Below are positions 1 to 11,523 of a DNA stretch of 64,000 nucleotides, piece after piece. Origin of the DNA: Monosporascus cannonballus. Lineage: Eukaryota; Ascomycota; Sordariomycetes; Xylariales. How positions within the stretch are numbered: the first letter of the stretch is position 1; every line of letters starts with the position of its first letter. The notes under the pieces are model-generated. The model worked only from the letters and a program-made list of their open reading frames with translations. It was not told where the DNA came from and made no database searches. The position numbers were made by a program, and so were the translations under genes. Location: NCBI GenBank assembly GCA_004154925.1, contig QJNS01000035.1, positions 66,899 through 130,898 on the forward strand. The letters run 5' to 3'.

Positions 1-1
1 G

Positions 2-1255
2 GGCGTGAACCTCGGCGGCTGGCTGTCGCTGGAGCCCTTCATCACGCCGTCGCTCTTCGCCTACGACAGCAAGCTCGGCATCATCGACGAGTGGACGCTG
101 TGCCGGCACCTGGGGCCGCGCAAGGCGGCCGAGACGCTCGAGGAGCACTACGCGACCTTCGTGACGAAACAGACGTTCGCGGAGATCCGCGCCGCCGGGC
201 TCGACCACGTGCGCATCCCCTACTCGTACTGGGCCGTCGAGGTCTACGACGACGAGCCCTACGTGTTCCGCACGTCGTGGCGGTATCTGCTGCGCGCCAT
301 CGAGTGGGCGCGCCAGCACGGCCTGCGCGTCAAGCTCGACCTGCACGGCATCCCGGGGTCGCAAAACGGCTGGAACCACAGCGGGCGCTGGGGCGCTGTC
401 GGCTGGCTCAACGGCACCGACGGCGAGCTCAACCGGGCCCGCAGCCTCGAGGTGCACGACCGCCTCTCGAAGTTCTTCGCGCAGGACCGGTACCGCAACA
501 TCCTGGCCTTCTACGGGCTCGCCAACGAGCCCCGCATGGTGGACCTCCCCGCCGACGCCGTCGTGCGCTGGACGACCGAGGCCTACGACCTCGTGCGCGG
601 CAACGGTATCGGGGCGTACGTGGTGTTCGGGGACGGCTTCATGGGGCTCGGCAACTGGCAGGGGCTGATCCCCGCGGGGAGCTACGAGGGCCTCGTGCTC
701 GACGTGCACCAGTACGTCATCTTCAACAACGGCCAGATCGTCTTCACGCACCGCGACAAAGTGCGGTACGCGTGCGAGGGCTGGACAGCGCAGGCGCTCC
801 AGAGCCTCGACCCGGCCACGGGCTTCGGCCCCACCATGTTCGCCGAGTGGAGCCAGGCCGACACGGACTGCGCGCTGCACCTGACCAACGTGGGCTGGGG
901 CAACCGCTGGGAGGGCACCTACGCCACCGGCAACGCGTCCACGCAGGCGCTGGAGCCGCGCTGCCCGACGCGCGACGACAGCTGCTCCTGCGACGCCGCC
1001 AACGAGCCCGACGTCTCCCGCTACTCGGAGCCCTACCGCCGCTTCCTGCGCATGTTCGCCGAGGCCCAGATGCACTCGTTCGAGAAGGGCTGGGGCTGGT
1101 GGTACTGGACCTGGGACACCGAGAGCGCGCCCCTCTGGAGCTACAAGAAGGGCCTCGCCGCCGGCATCCTGCCCGAGAAGGCCTACGAGCGCGACTTCAA
1201 CTGCGACGCTGACGTGCCCGAGTTCGGCGACGAGGGACTCAGCGAGACGTACTGA
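2..1255 (+). CDS. Exo-beta-1,3-glucanase, GH5 family (5'-partial)
   Basis: Secreted or cell-surface glucan 1,3-beta-glucosidase that hydrolyses beta-1,3-glucan from its ends during wall remodelling. The frame is open from the window edge and starts with GVNLGGWL, the usual beginning of the fungal GH5_9 catalytic domain, so the N-terminus (signal peptide or membrane anchor) lies outside the window. Counting the first visible GTG codon (base 5) as residue 1, the acid/base Glu is E175 in ANEP, the nucleophile is E281 in FAEWS, and HVRIPYSYW (68-76) and LDLHGIPGSQNGWNHSG (111-127) are conserved active-site segments. The C-terminal part has WGWWYWTWDTE and a normal stop at 1253-1255. About 417 residues are visible, a complete catalytic domain. 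I see no intron here. Strong G/C preference at third positions supports coding. Family assignment is confident; the exact paralogue is not. Confidence 0.93.
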   Translation, partial: GVNLGGWLSLEPFITPSLFAYDSKLGIIDEWTLCRHLGPRKAAETLEEHYATFVTKQTFAEIRAAGLDHVRIPYSYWAVEVYDDEPYVFRTSWRYLLRAIEWARQHGLRVKLDLHGIPGSQNGWNHSGRWGAVGWLNGTDGELNRARSLEVHDRLSKFFAQDRYRNILAFYGLANEPRMVDLPADAVVRWTTEAYDLVRGNGIGAYVVFGDGFMGLGNWQGLIPAGSYEGLVLDVHQYVIFNNGQIVFTHRDKVRYACEGWTAQALQSLDPATGFGPTMFAEWSQADTDCALHLTNVGWGNRWEGTYATGNASTQALEPRCPTRDDSCSCDAANEPDVSRYSEPYRRFLRMFAEAQMHSFEKGWGWWYWTWDTESAPLWSYKKGLAAGILPEKAYERDFNCDADVPEFGDEGLSETY

Positions 1256-1304
1256 CCGGTCGGTCGATCCGCCCGCGGGGGTTGCGCGCGTGGGGGGCCC
1301 CCAT

Positions 1305-1440
1305 ACATTGACTGATCGACTGGATGACTGGATGACTGACTTACGCGAGGTGTGAATGAATGAGGGGCTACACGGTGGATGGACGGATGGATGGATGGGT
1401 GGTGGGTGGGTCGATTTGGAAAAAAAAAGGGGGGGGGGGC
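1305..1440. repeat. Microsatellite and homopolymer tract 3' of the glucanase
   Basis: Imperfect tandem GACTGGAT units (about 1310-1340) are followed by GGAT-type tetranucleotide repeats (1374-1410), then an A-run and a G-run of about 10 bases ending at 1440. This is simple-sequence DNA in the presumed 3' flank. The adjoining A and G homopolymers may be imperfectly sequenced. Confidence 0.7.
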
Positions 1441-4400
1441 CACACTCTGTCGTGTGAGGGTTGCAAGCCGGCTTGCTGTTCCAAGATCCATCAGGATATG
1501 GGGTAGCATTGGTGGCGACGGCGGGGCTCCTGATAATGTGCTCGACGACGGAGAAGGGCCCCCGGGCTGTTCACTGTTCCTGTCCGGGTGGGGGTAGACC
1601 AGTACATGTGTGTACGTGTTGTTTGGCATGGCGCAGGCGTCGGCGTCCTGAAGGTTCTCCGGCGGGCTTCCTTCCCCTTTCGAGGAGACGGGGAGGAGCC
1701 CGGATGACGAAGGGCGTGTCCTCGATGTCACGCTCGTGCATGGTGTATGATAGGTCCTAGACGTATTATGATCGAGGCCCGCCCATGGGCAGCATCTTGC
1801 ATTTCCTTTGAGGCTAAATCGAAGCCGATGTACCCCACCCGACCACTCCACGATTCCAGGAACTATCTGTGCTGAGATGTATGCTCGTATTTGTGCTGGT
1901 GTCTGTTCTTGTCTCTCATCTGTTCGCGATTGGCAGTAAGTGCCTTTGGAGTCAATCTCCGACAAGATCCAAGACCGAGGATCCCAGCGAATATTCAAAG
2001 ACGCATTGCCGGTCATCACCGCTTAATCATTTACGGAGTCTAGTGTTTAACCTCTGTGGGCGGCCTGGCCGGCGATGATGGATGAATAGGCATGTTTGCT
2101 CCTTCCTTTCGAAGCTACCAAAGACGGCGGGGACGGCCAGGGGCGGCGAGGCTAGGCCTCTGATCGGTCGAATATTACATGTCACTTTGAGGCGCCTTGC
2201 ACAAGATAGGCACAATAGCCGGGATGCACAACGGTTGTTGGGTTGCATTCGGCTAGCTCCTCAGGGCAGGGGCATCCTAATTTGTGGAAGAATCCCATGT
2301 CTGCTTCTGGAAAGGAAGGTAGCAAAAACGCAGAGATATTCCTGATCTTCCGCATGCTTAACCCTGACTATGTTCGCCGAGTATATCCGCAGTGCGTGCG
2401 TGCACACGCGTATATGTACGCATAAGGGTATGATCCTGTTCAGCGTTTTTGAAAGGCGGCCAAAACGGCTGCAGCGGCTCAACCTCGCATCTAGCTAGGG
2501 GCACCTGGCATGATGATAAGCAGTCGGGATGCGTTTATATGGAAGCAGAGAGATATGCGTTCCAGTGAGGCCCTTATGTCATCGGAATGCTAATAGCACG
2601 GCCTATAGCCCTAGATCCGGATGTGGGGTCGATCCGATGAGATATGATCGACATGATTCCAAGAACCCGGAAGGTCCCCTGGTATACGGTCCGGTCCGCG
2701 CTTCCGTGATGGCTGTCAGCTAAAGTTCGCTACGGTAGCAAATGGGCAACGTCCGCTGTACTTAGTAGAGCTTTATCCACAGATCCACTATCTCGGTGGG
2801 CCTCAACGACATAGTCACTGACAGGTCTAGTTATACCTGCTCAAGCGACCACCGAGAACATGGGGCGACGAATCCTTGCGATTGGTGCAGAGAGTCGTAG
2901 TGAAGAGCACTTAATCCATTTGGGGAGGGGATGGCCAGAGCGGCACCGACTGCAAGTCACACTTTGAATATCACAGAAAGGGCCGACAAGGTTCTTGGCG
3001 AAGGCTGCATCACCGACCTTTCCCTTTGCCTTCGTAACTGAAGGCAGAGGCTTTGGGTGTAGGAGTCCGGGGGCTATCGATAACTAGTAGGGGCTCCGAA
3101 TTATTCGCGGTCAGGAATATGGACACTCTACAAGAGCTGACAGAGAGTGTCAGGGGTTCGCATGAGAAAAGAAAAGAAAGACGCTCCTAGGAGGATCCAG
3201 ATTGGCGGCCTCGGTTGCGCTTGGCCACCGCCTAGGGCTGAACCAGAAAGCCGATATCCGGTGCTTAACCTGACTCTCGTGAAGGCGAGTTCCAACGCAC
3301 CGGAGGGTCATAGGTCGCGACGGCTGGGTTTCATGGTAAGCACTAGATGATGACTCCAAGGCGTGACAACACGAACAGGAAACGTAGGCTCATGGGCGTC
3401 CTAGCAAGTACCTTTATTATCGGTTCCGACCTCGCAATCCAGACCTGGGCGATGCTGACACGAGCATGTACTATCGAGTGATACAGCGTAAGGCAACTAT
3501 GCCAACAGACCCCTTTCGAGATGTGTAATAGCTTTGTAAAAGTTCCTGGTGCTTCTTGTGATCTTGCATATCCGGAGTATGCACCAACCACGTCGCTAAC
3601 CGATTGGAATGAGTTGCACCAGTCGTCTATCAAACACGATCATCATATTCTGGGGATCTCGAACGGGTGCTCTCCAGGCATTTGGCATCATGGTGGGTCG
3701 TGGATTTCGGCAGAGGCAATACTATATGTAAATGTACGCATACGACTCATGCACCTTATGCATACACCCTTTCTATTGCATGGTGCCTAGCAGCATATTC
3801 CTTGAGGCAGCATGCATTCGGAGTTGGCCCCCCCTAGGTCATACAATTCTAGCAGCTCAGCCAGCCCTCCAAAGTCGATTGTTGCTAATTCAGGACTAAC
3901 ATGAACAGCACGTACCCATATATCGCATTAGATTCGAGCATTCGGGAACCAATGGTTAGACGGCAAGCGGTTCTGACCCCTTAAGAGCTGCCTTGCCATG
4001 GTCTTCGTAACTCGTCTCGTGCTTCGCGAGAGAAGTGAGGCGTGCAGAGAGGTCGGACACAAGGGACCGGCACCTGATGTCTCAGGTACCTGGATAACGA
4101 GACGATCATTATACGGCTATGCAGCTGTTGAGGGGAGCCATTGGCACGAGTCGAAGCTCCAGAGGCCGGATATCGGACGGATGTTGATCTAGTCCGCGGA
4201 AAGAGCAAGGAGACGATAGCATTCCCCAGTGGACAGAACCAGGACCGCTGTGGATCTCACCACCTGAGATAATAGGAGACAGCTGCTTGACTGTCATAGC
4301 TAGTAACGTTCCCCCAGCCTTGGGTGGGTAGTTGGAGCATTCAGTACATGCCGCGTAATAGATCGACGTTTGGAGTTAAGTGAAGGCATTGATCCCACCG

Positions 4401-6900
4401 CCATGCAAGCCCCTGTGGCAGCAGATGAGTGGCGCTGGCGACTGCACTCGAGTGAGCGATCTGGCGATGGGGTAGATTGGAGTCTATGCAAACATCCTAA
4501 CCTGTGCGTTCTATCTCATCGAGATAATGCCGAATGGAAGCCTGGGTCAGAGGAAAAATATTGATACGAGATATTGCCTGGTACCTATGACTACCAATAA
4601 CGCTCTAGACACGAGATAGCGTCCTCTCCGTGCGGCAGTCTAGGTCGGCGGAGCGATTGGTTTGAAAGCAGCCAAGACCTTCAGGTACTTCGGGAACAAC
4701 GGGAGGGCAAGCGAATTACGCAGCCAAGACACCACGCAGAGGACCCAAGCGGTTGCAGTTGCAAGCCGACAGGGCAGGCGGCAGGCAAGGCAGGCCTGGC
4801 TACCCAATGATATCGTCACCTCAATATATTGAGCTTGGTGCATAGCGATGGACCAATAGATCGAAACAGGCAGGAGGGTTATCCTCATCCAGGTACGGCA
4901 TCCGTCGCTGTTCACATGGGATGTGCTACGGTGGTGATGTCAACTCAGGCTTCCTCCCCTATCTGGACGAACGCTTTTTTGCTGCTCGACAAGCCCGCGG
5001 GTAAAGCCCTGTCTTATCTGGGTTCGGCAGCATCATCCATGATGCAGCATCTTATTGCATGCATATCCTCAGGTGGGATAATAGATTGTGGACCTGTCTC
5101 ATCAGATAGGCAGGCAGGTTGGGAAGAGAGGGTTCCATTGGGCTAATTAAGAAAGGGTATTGCGGCTCGGATCTTGCATGGTCCAAGGAATCTTGACTCT
5201 CTGCCGAAGCCTTCCAATTATAGACATTCCGCCTAATGAATGGACGGGCCAGACTTAACCTTAAATCGTCGTCTTTTCGGCTAATATGTACCTATCCATA
5301 ACGTTCACCTAAAGTTACTCACTTAGCCAGAACTACAATCCGGAGTGGTCGTTATTAGCTTCGAAGACCGACAGTGAGACAGTGAAACAGCGAGATTTAT
5401 CGTCGAGGTGTCCACGTATTCCGTATGAGACAAGTACATAAGTATATAGTATACAAAATGCAGGTGCAATAGAGCCAAGAAATCTGCAAGGATGAATGAC
5501 TATACATACATAATATTTTACGTACGTGCTGAATCATAGAGGCCGGGACGATGTCAACAACTGGTTGAGTAGTACGAGTTTCGAGTAGCGGCTGAATTGC
5601 TATAATGTAGCAGTGTAGAAGGATACCTTACCCTTACCTGCATGGATTGAAGTGATTTTCCCCCTTGTTGTCCGAAAAGGTGGCTTGGGCTTCTCTCCTC
5701 CCCAGCTGGCCCCCTTCCCCCCCGCCTCATGCGAGCCATAAGTGCAAGGTATTTTCCATCTCTAAATCGATGATTTCTGATTGGCTCAATTGCTCCCTCT
5801 ATCCAGCCTGTTTCTCTCTGTTAAGGGACTCTCCTCCTCTCTCCAATTCGAACCCCGCAGCTGAATTATATCGAAACAAACTGATTCCATTCGTCCTTTT
5901 TTAGCGTCTTTCTCCTCTGTATAGTACAGTATTGCTCTCTTGATGTGTATATGCAGGTGCTACTATATTGATGTGTCTTCTTAGCTCTAAACCCTACCAA
6001 TCACTCAAGGTTGCGCTTGGGTTATCATCGAAACCGACTCATTACTCACGAGGTTCAGGCTACACAAGTTTTGTTGGTCTTTTGTGCTACTACTCAATAA
6101 TTTCCTCCCAAGTATGATGGAGCGGGCAAGGATTAATTAGCCCTTTTCTGTGAGAGTTGCAACGTAAAAAACTGGGGCTCCTTACTAAGGGTCAATTATC
6201 TATTATCTATTGATATGCTAATTTTGTCGGAATTTTCAATGCCGATGCTGACTTTTCGACTCCAGTATTGCTCTATTTCAGGCAGTTATGTCGAGACTTC
6301 AAGCCTCAAAGCCGTAACCCATACTTCCCTATCGTATATCTATACCCCCATACTGCTAGTTGATGGCGCGACTGCCGAAGCATCAACAACAATCGCCGAA
6401 TCCCACTCCGCCCTCATGTACACCGGGCTTGCCCACCTCCATACATCCTAGGTAGGTAAGCTACGAAAGTATTACAGTACCTACCTACCTTAACGTTACA
6501 AATGCCCTCTACATAAACTTCTTTCTCCACTCATATAGGGTCGCACAGATATACTCTAGGTATATACAGATACAGATACATATACATACCACATCATACA
6601 TGCGTCCGCGTCTAGATATCTCATCGTACCTACATTGCGTATACGGACGACCACAAGCGACCGCGCCTTCGCCCACATACGTAGACACCGGTATATGATA
6701 GCAATACGCATACATACCACTTACTGTGCATTCGCCTCTGTCTGCGCATGTGTACGTATTTGCACGTGTGTGCGCGCGCTCTTCGCTTTCGTGTGCAATT
6801 AATTCTCCTGTCCCCTTCTATCCGAAAATCACCGATAGTCCCCTGTGCGCATCCAGTGTCACATGCGAACCGGTCCCAGGAGTCCTTGCGGGTGGCTGCA
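1441..6900. other. Long spacer without a supportable gene
   Basis: Only short open frames occur here, with no recognisable motif, no coherent codon bias and no paired splice sites joining them. The longest, a minus-strand frame at 1183-2019, overlaps the glucanase 3' end and is low-complexity Pro/Ser-rich. Composition is near-balanced and unlike the RIP-mutated half of the window. I see no inverted or long terminal repeats. The stretch could hold UTRs, a non-coding RNA or very old decayed repeats, but nothing in it shows this. TATA/GATACA-like simple sequence lies at about 6540-6600. Confidence 0.5.
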
Positions 6901-6929
6901 GAAAACATCGACCGTCGCATCTCGAACTT

Positions 6930-6930
<1 letters not shown>

Positions 6931-6964
<34 letters not shown>

Positions 6965-6999
6965 NNNNNNNNNNCATCTCGAACTTCTCCCCCCCCCCC
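6931..6999. other. Assembly gap (10 N) inside a G-run
   Basis: A run of 34 G (6931-6964) is followed by 10 N (6965-6974). The 13-mer CATCTCGAACTTC then appears again (6975-6987), having already occurred just before the G-run (6918-6930), and is followed by a T and a C-run (6989-6999). The repeated anchor on both sides suggests that the two contig ends overlap and were not merged. The true sequence here is uncertain and translations across it are meaningless. Confidence 0.95.
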
Positions 7000-7797
7000 T
7001 CCCTGGTCTCAAAGTCACCCTCCAGTGCCTTATCCGCCGCCGCATGACTAGTTTATAGGTAGCTCCCCGGGGGTGGCCGGCGTTACGGGCTTTTGTTGCT
7101 GTTGTTGATCTCTTTCCCCTCGTCGACGTCGAGAAACACATATCCCCGCGATCGTGCTCCCTTTACGGATAGAACCGTTCGTCGAATCGGCCGTCTTGTC
7201 ACACAGGAAACGCCTCCTTGGGTACGGGGAGAAGCCCATTGGCGTCTTGACTTCCAGTCTATATCTGAATACGAGCGCGCGCCCTGGCCTTGTGCTCGCT
7301 TTCTTGTATGCTCAACGCTAGAACACACATACACGCATATATACCTTAAAAAGATCATTGGAACCGTACGGCGCCGTACAAGGCTCCGTCGCACCACACG
7401 GACGGTCACAGCACCGCGCAGCCCGCCCCTAGGCTGTTCCCGTTTCCCAGTTTTATTTTATTTTTATTTTTAATTTTTTTTTGGATACACGCTCCTCTGA
7501 GGCTTAATTGGCCTGCGTGCGTTAGACGTCAGCTGCTACTGGTCCACGATTCATACCAAGAACAAGGGATCCCAAGCAACACCCAAAGGGCGGTGGAGGA
7601 GTGCCCTACCGCTCGGCCATTGTTAGACGTCATCCCCCTCCCCTGGCCCTATCGCTGGCGCTCCTGCAGGCGTTCGCAAGATACACACGCTTTCAGTGAG
7701 GTGTGGTTGCGCCGGGGGTCGACAAGGGCCTTGCACTCCCGTGTCCTCTGGCGCGGGTCCGGGGTTGAGGAGGTGGAATATAAAAAACTAAGACAAG
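7000..7797. promoter_or_regulatory. 5' flank of the AcuK/ERT1-type regulator gene
   Basis: No gene recognised. The region has pyrimidine-rich tracts (about 7100-7135), a T-rich tract at 7440-7482, and an AATATAAAAAAC stretch ending shortly before the start codon. It probably contains the promoter and 5' leader of the downstream gene. No individual factor site can be assigned with confidence. Confidence 0.3.
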
Positions 7798-10108
7798 ATG
7801 CCGGAAGACGTGGAGGCAAATGGGACAGAGGTCTCAGATGTCATGTCTGAGAATGAGAATGAGTACGACGATCGCGAACAACCGAACAAAGACGACGAAG
7901 ACGACAAGATGGCTGGGCACAATACGTCACCCGACACTGCCGCCGAAAGCTCCGCCGACGTGAAGAAGAAGTACGACCCTAAAGACCCTCACCGGCCCAG
8001 GAGGAAGAAGGCGAGGCGTGCTTGTTATGCTTGTCAGAGAGCTCATCTTACTTGCGGTGAGTACCTTGGGATTTAAACTACGTGCCACTTCGATCTGCAA
8101 TTCGAACCCCACATAGACAGACAGACTACTTGTGACGAATACTCCAGCGCCCCCGCTTCGCGTGCCTCAGATGATTATATCGGTGCTGATATTCTGCGAC
8201 AGGAGACGAGAGGCCTTGCCAGAGATGCATAAAACGTGGTTTGGCTGATGCCTGCCAGGACGGAGTCCGCAAGAAGGCCAAGTATTTGCACGACGCTCCG
8301 CCGGAAGCCTTGCGGCCGGTCCTTGGCCCAACTTACAATCCGGACGCTGTTACCAAGTCTTCAGGTGGAAGGCATCCGTCTAATGTGTCTTCAGACTCCC
8401 CATACTATCAGCAGGCAACCGGCTCGCCCTATTCCATGTACCCTGGCGGCGCTCAGGGCCAGGTGGGTGGCATGTCGGAAGGTCTCCCTTTCGGAAGCCG
8501 GCAGTCCCCGGTATCCTCGGGGTTTCAGCCGCCCAACACGTCGAGGCCTGGGCACATGAGCAACCTGGTAGTGCCCCAGGCGTCGAGCGAGATGCCCGGG
8601 TTCTCCTCGGCGCTGTTCGACCCGAGCAACCCGGCACTCTTCAACTTCGACCTCGATGCCCTGAACTTCGGGTCTCACTACGGTGCCCTTGAGTTTGGCA
8701 TGCTGGGCCACATGTCGTCGGGCGCTGCGGAGACGCCTCCCAGGGAGGGTTCCATGTCTCAGTCAACCGGGGCCGATGTGAACTACACGGCGACGCCGAT
8801 GTACTCGAACGGCGGAGGCCACTATAACCAGCAGCTCTACGAGAACGGCATGGTGGATAACTACATGAACGTGGACCAGAACCACAGCGGCATCTATGCC
8901 CAGGGCAATCTCCAGCACGGATTGCCTCACGCGTATGCGGTTGCCGCGGCTGGCCCAACGCCAAATAGTTTGGCGAGTCCGGGCACAGACAATACGGCAA
9001 GTCCACAACCCACGAATTACGGGTTCGACAGCTCACCAAAGACGGGTGGTAGCTACATGCCTACCAACTCTCAGCAGCCTATAGCACAGCCGCCGAGACC
9101 GAAGCCCACGACGTCGAATACGAACAACACCAGCAGGCTCGGGCCGCAATCTATGCTGGCCAGACGCCGCGATCCGTCTTCCATCTACGAGACGGTCAAG
9201 GAACCTTACCCGTATCTGACGGGGTTTCACAACCTGATCGCCTTCGTCCAGAGAAGGTTTTCTGCTAACAAGACGTTACGAATCGCGAAGTCGCTAGCCA
9301 GCATACGACCCTCCTTTATCGCCTGTACGAGGACGCTGGGCCGGCAAGATCTGATATTCATGGAGAAGTGTCTGCAGCGCACGCTGTTCGAGTATGAGGA
9401 TTTCATGGGTCACTGCTCGGCGCCGACGATCGTGTGCCGGAGGACGGGGGAGGTGGCTGCTGTTAATAAGGAGTTTATTGCGCTAACGGGGTGGCCAAAG
9501 GACGTCTTGCTGGGCAAGGAGCCGAATCTGAATGTGAACACTGGTGGGTCGGGAACCCCATCGAGCAGCCTCGGCGGTTCGGGCAAATCCGGGCTGACTA
9601 CGCCGCGGCTCCAAAACATCCAATCCAGCACGGGCAAGCCGGCGAATTTCAAGCAGCCGGTTTACATGGCCGAATTCATGGACGACGACAGCGTTATTCA
9701 ATTCTACGAAGACTACGCCCAGCTCGCATTTGGAGATAGCCGAGGCCACGTGACCAGGAAATGTCGGCTGCTCAAGTACCGCACCAAGGAGGCGGCCAAG
9801 AACTTGGCCGGCGAGGAGTCGGCTCCTCAGAGGGACCCGCGCAGCAGCATTCTCAGCAACAGGGTCACGAGGATAGACGGCGAACACGGCATCTCCAAAA
9901 TCGAGAAGGATGGTAGGATCGACTGCTCGTATTGCTGGACCATCAAGCGCGACGTCTTCGACATCCCGATGCTGATCGTCATGAATGTAAGTCGTCGTCG
10001 TCCGCACCGGCCCCGGCGGGTGATGGCTGCCACTCACGCACAGTTCACTGACTGAGCACACAGTTCTTGCCTTGCTACCAACGTGATCATGATCAACTGG
10101 CCGTATAG
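7798..10108 (+). CDS. ERT1: Zn2Cys6-PAS transcription activator of gluconeogenesis (AcuK/ERT1 type)
   Basis: Nuclear regulator that, in characterised relatives, activates PCK1- and FBP-type gluconeogenic genes during growth on non-fermentable carbon. Exons are 7798-8056, 8203-9986 and 10064-10108 (695 residues). Intron 1 (146 bp) is GTGAGT..CAG with CTGAT as branch site; intron 2 (77 bp) is GTAAGT..CAG. The acidic N-terminus is followed by a basic RPRRKKARR and a binuclear zinc cluster C76-x2-C-x6-C-x5-C-x2-C-x8-C104, split by intron 1 inside CGDERPC. The middle (about 130-400) is low-complexity Gly/Ser/Asn/Pro. A conserved block starts near residue 420 ([16 protein letters not shown]) and leads into a PAS domain (about 490-600). 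The last exon restores the family's C-terminal FLPCYQR. The start was chosen because this ATG has A at -3 and opens the frame leading into the zinc cluster. AcuK and AcuM paralogues are hard to separate by eye, so the symbol follows general usage. Confidence 0.92.
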
Positions 10109-10705
10109 GGAACGGCGGTTTTGGGGATGGGCGGCGGGTCACGCGACATGGACGCACAGGAAAGATTCGGCGGTTCTGTTTTCAAACTCTTATGGTATGG
10201 CAGGGAGGGTTGCAATGGGCGGCGTTCTGGATGGGGCTCGCGGTTTAGAGCCCTTCTCCCCGACATTGGGAGCTGGTCATATATGCCTTTTTTTGGTTGT
10301 TATGCATCTGAGAACGCTACATACCTACACAGAGACGGCGTTAGGCCTGTGGTCTACATCGGTCGGTTATGAAACCGCGGAATATTTACGACGACGGATC
10401 GTCGTCGAGTTCTGCCTTTGCGACGTGCTTGTCTAACCAGTCTAACCAGTGGCCTCTCTATTGTCCTATTTTGTCCAAACGCCTAACTGACAACACCTAA
10501 AGTCTACTACGGGTCCCTTTTGAGTATACCGTCAAGGTAAGCCAGAACATACTATGTAGATCCCCAATCTCAGCTCATAGCAGGTGATCTACCTGTCTCT
10601 TCTCGTCCAACCTCCAGTCACCTGCATCTCCACCAATCAACTCTGCGTATATACATCAAGCGCCCTAAGCTCCTCATCAAACTCCTCCGCCCACTCTTCC
10701 TCTTC
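10109..10705. other. Convergent intergenic region with a perfect hairpin
   Basis: This lies between the 3' ends of two convergent genes. It contains CGACGACG-GAT-CGTCGTCG (10389-10407), an 8-bp perfect stem with a 3-base loop, and a tandem TCTAACCAG duplication (about 10433-10450). The rest shows no coding potential and is presumably 3' UTR on both sides. Confidence 0.45.
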
Positions 10706-11523
10706 CTACCCCTCCCGCACAAGCCAACCAGCATCCAGGGTTCCCGTCCCCTGCCCGTCCCCCTCCCCCTCCTTCCCATCCCCATCCGCCGCCCCTCCCC
10801 GCAACACGGTAACGCCCGGGCGCGGCGTCCAGGCCGGGCGCGCGAGGCTGCGCCGCGCCACGGCGCAGTCGAAGCGGATGTCGGCGACGAGGTCCTCGAG
10901 CCCGGCGTAGTCGCCGCGCTCCTCGCGCACGAAGCCCAGGATCAGCAGCCGCAGGTCCGCGCCGTAGAAGTCGGCCGCGAACCCGTGCAGCACGTGCACC
11001 TCGGCCGACCGCGCCCGGTTCCCGTAGAACGGGTTGTACCCGATCGACATCACCATCGGGTACACGTGCCACGAGGCGGGGGAGGAGGTCGAGGATGGGG
11101 GCTGTGGCGCGGAAGAGGAGGCGGTGGCGGGGTGAGATGACGGGGGAGCCGCGTAGTCCGGGTGCGCCGAGGGCAGCGCCAGCGACGCGTAGCCGAAGTA
11201 GACCCCGGACTTGATGTCCCCGATCCAGGGCGTCGCGGTCGCGTCGACGGGCAGGTTCGCGGTCGGGATCCCGAGCTGTTGGCGTGAGCTTTGGGCCGCG
11301 ACCTCTGGCAACACGTATACATATATATATAGAAAATATAGCCGAAAAAGGGACGGGATCGAGCAGGGGATAGCTAGCGATGACGAACCTGCTTGGACCC
11401 GCGCCCGAACCCGGATATCACCTTCCCTTCCATGCGCAGGGGGTACGGCGGTTCCGGTCCCGAGTCGGGACACACGATCTCCGGGCGCGGCCGCGGCGGC
11501 GCCGGCGTCGGTGCCGTTGTCAT
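10706..11523 (-). CDS. FMN1: Riboflavin kinase
   Basis: Phosphorylates riboflavin to FMN with ATP, the first step to FMN and FAD. Exon 1 is 11389-11523 (45 codons) and exon 2 is 10706-11275, giving 234 residues. The intron (11276-11388, 113 bp) has a GTTCGT donor and CAACAG acceptor. Exon 1 encodes a Pro-rich leader, then [22 protein letters not shown]; exon 2 continues with [12 protein letters not shown], the nucleotide-binding motif of the family. Further conserved blocks are [23 protein letters not shown] and [16 protein letters not shown], followed by [15 protein letters not shown] near the C-terminus. A Ser/Pro-rich insert after PSAHPDY is typical of filamentous fungi. The C-terminal tail is Gly/Asp-rich. 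The longer single-exon frame reading through the intron should not be used: its upstream part loses the conserved N-terminal motif. Confidence 0.95.

Noticed and set aside
91..1212. 373-codon open frame overlapping the glucanase in another frame
   Set aside because: It is Arg/Ala/Pro-rich, the typical shadow of a GC-rich gene, while the other frame has GH5 catalytic motifs.
1183..2019. 278-codon minus-strand frame
   Set aside because: It overlaps the glucanase 3' end antisense. It is low-complexity with no domain, and no splice or start context supports it.
8090..8110. TTCGAACCCC in the first AcuK/ERT1 intron and again near 5847, looking like a tRNA T-loop
   Set aside because: No matching T-stem, A box or acceptor stem on either strand.
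9483..10157. 224-codon minus-strand frame over the AcuK/ERT1-type gene
   Set aside because: Antisense shadow of a conserved PAS-containing exon.
10677..11072. Arg/Gly-rich minus-strand frame inside FMN1
   Set aside because: Shadow of the riboflavin kinase coding frame.
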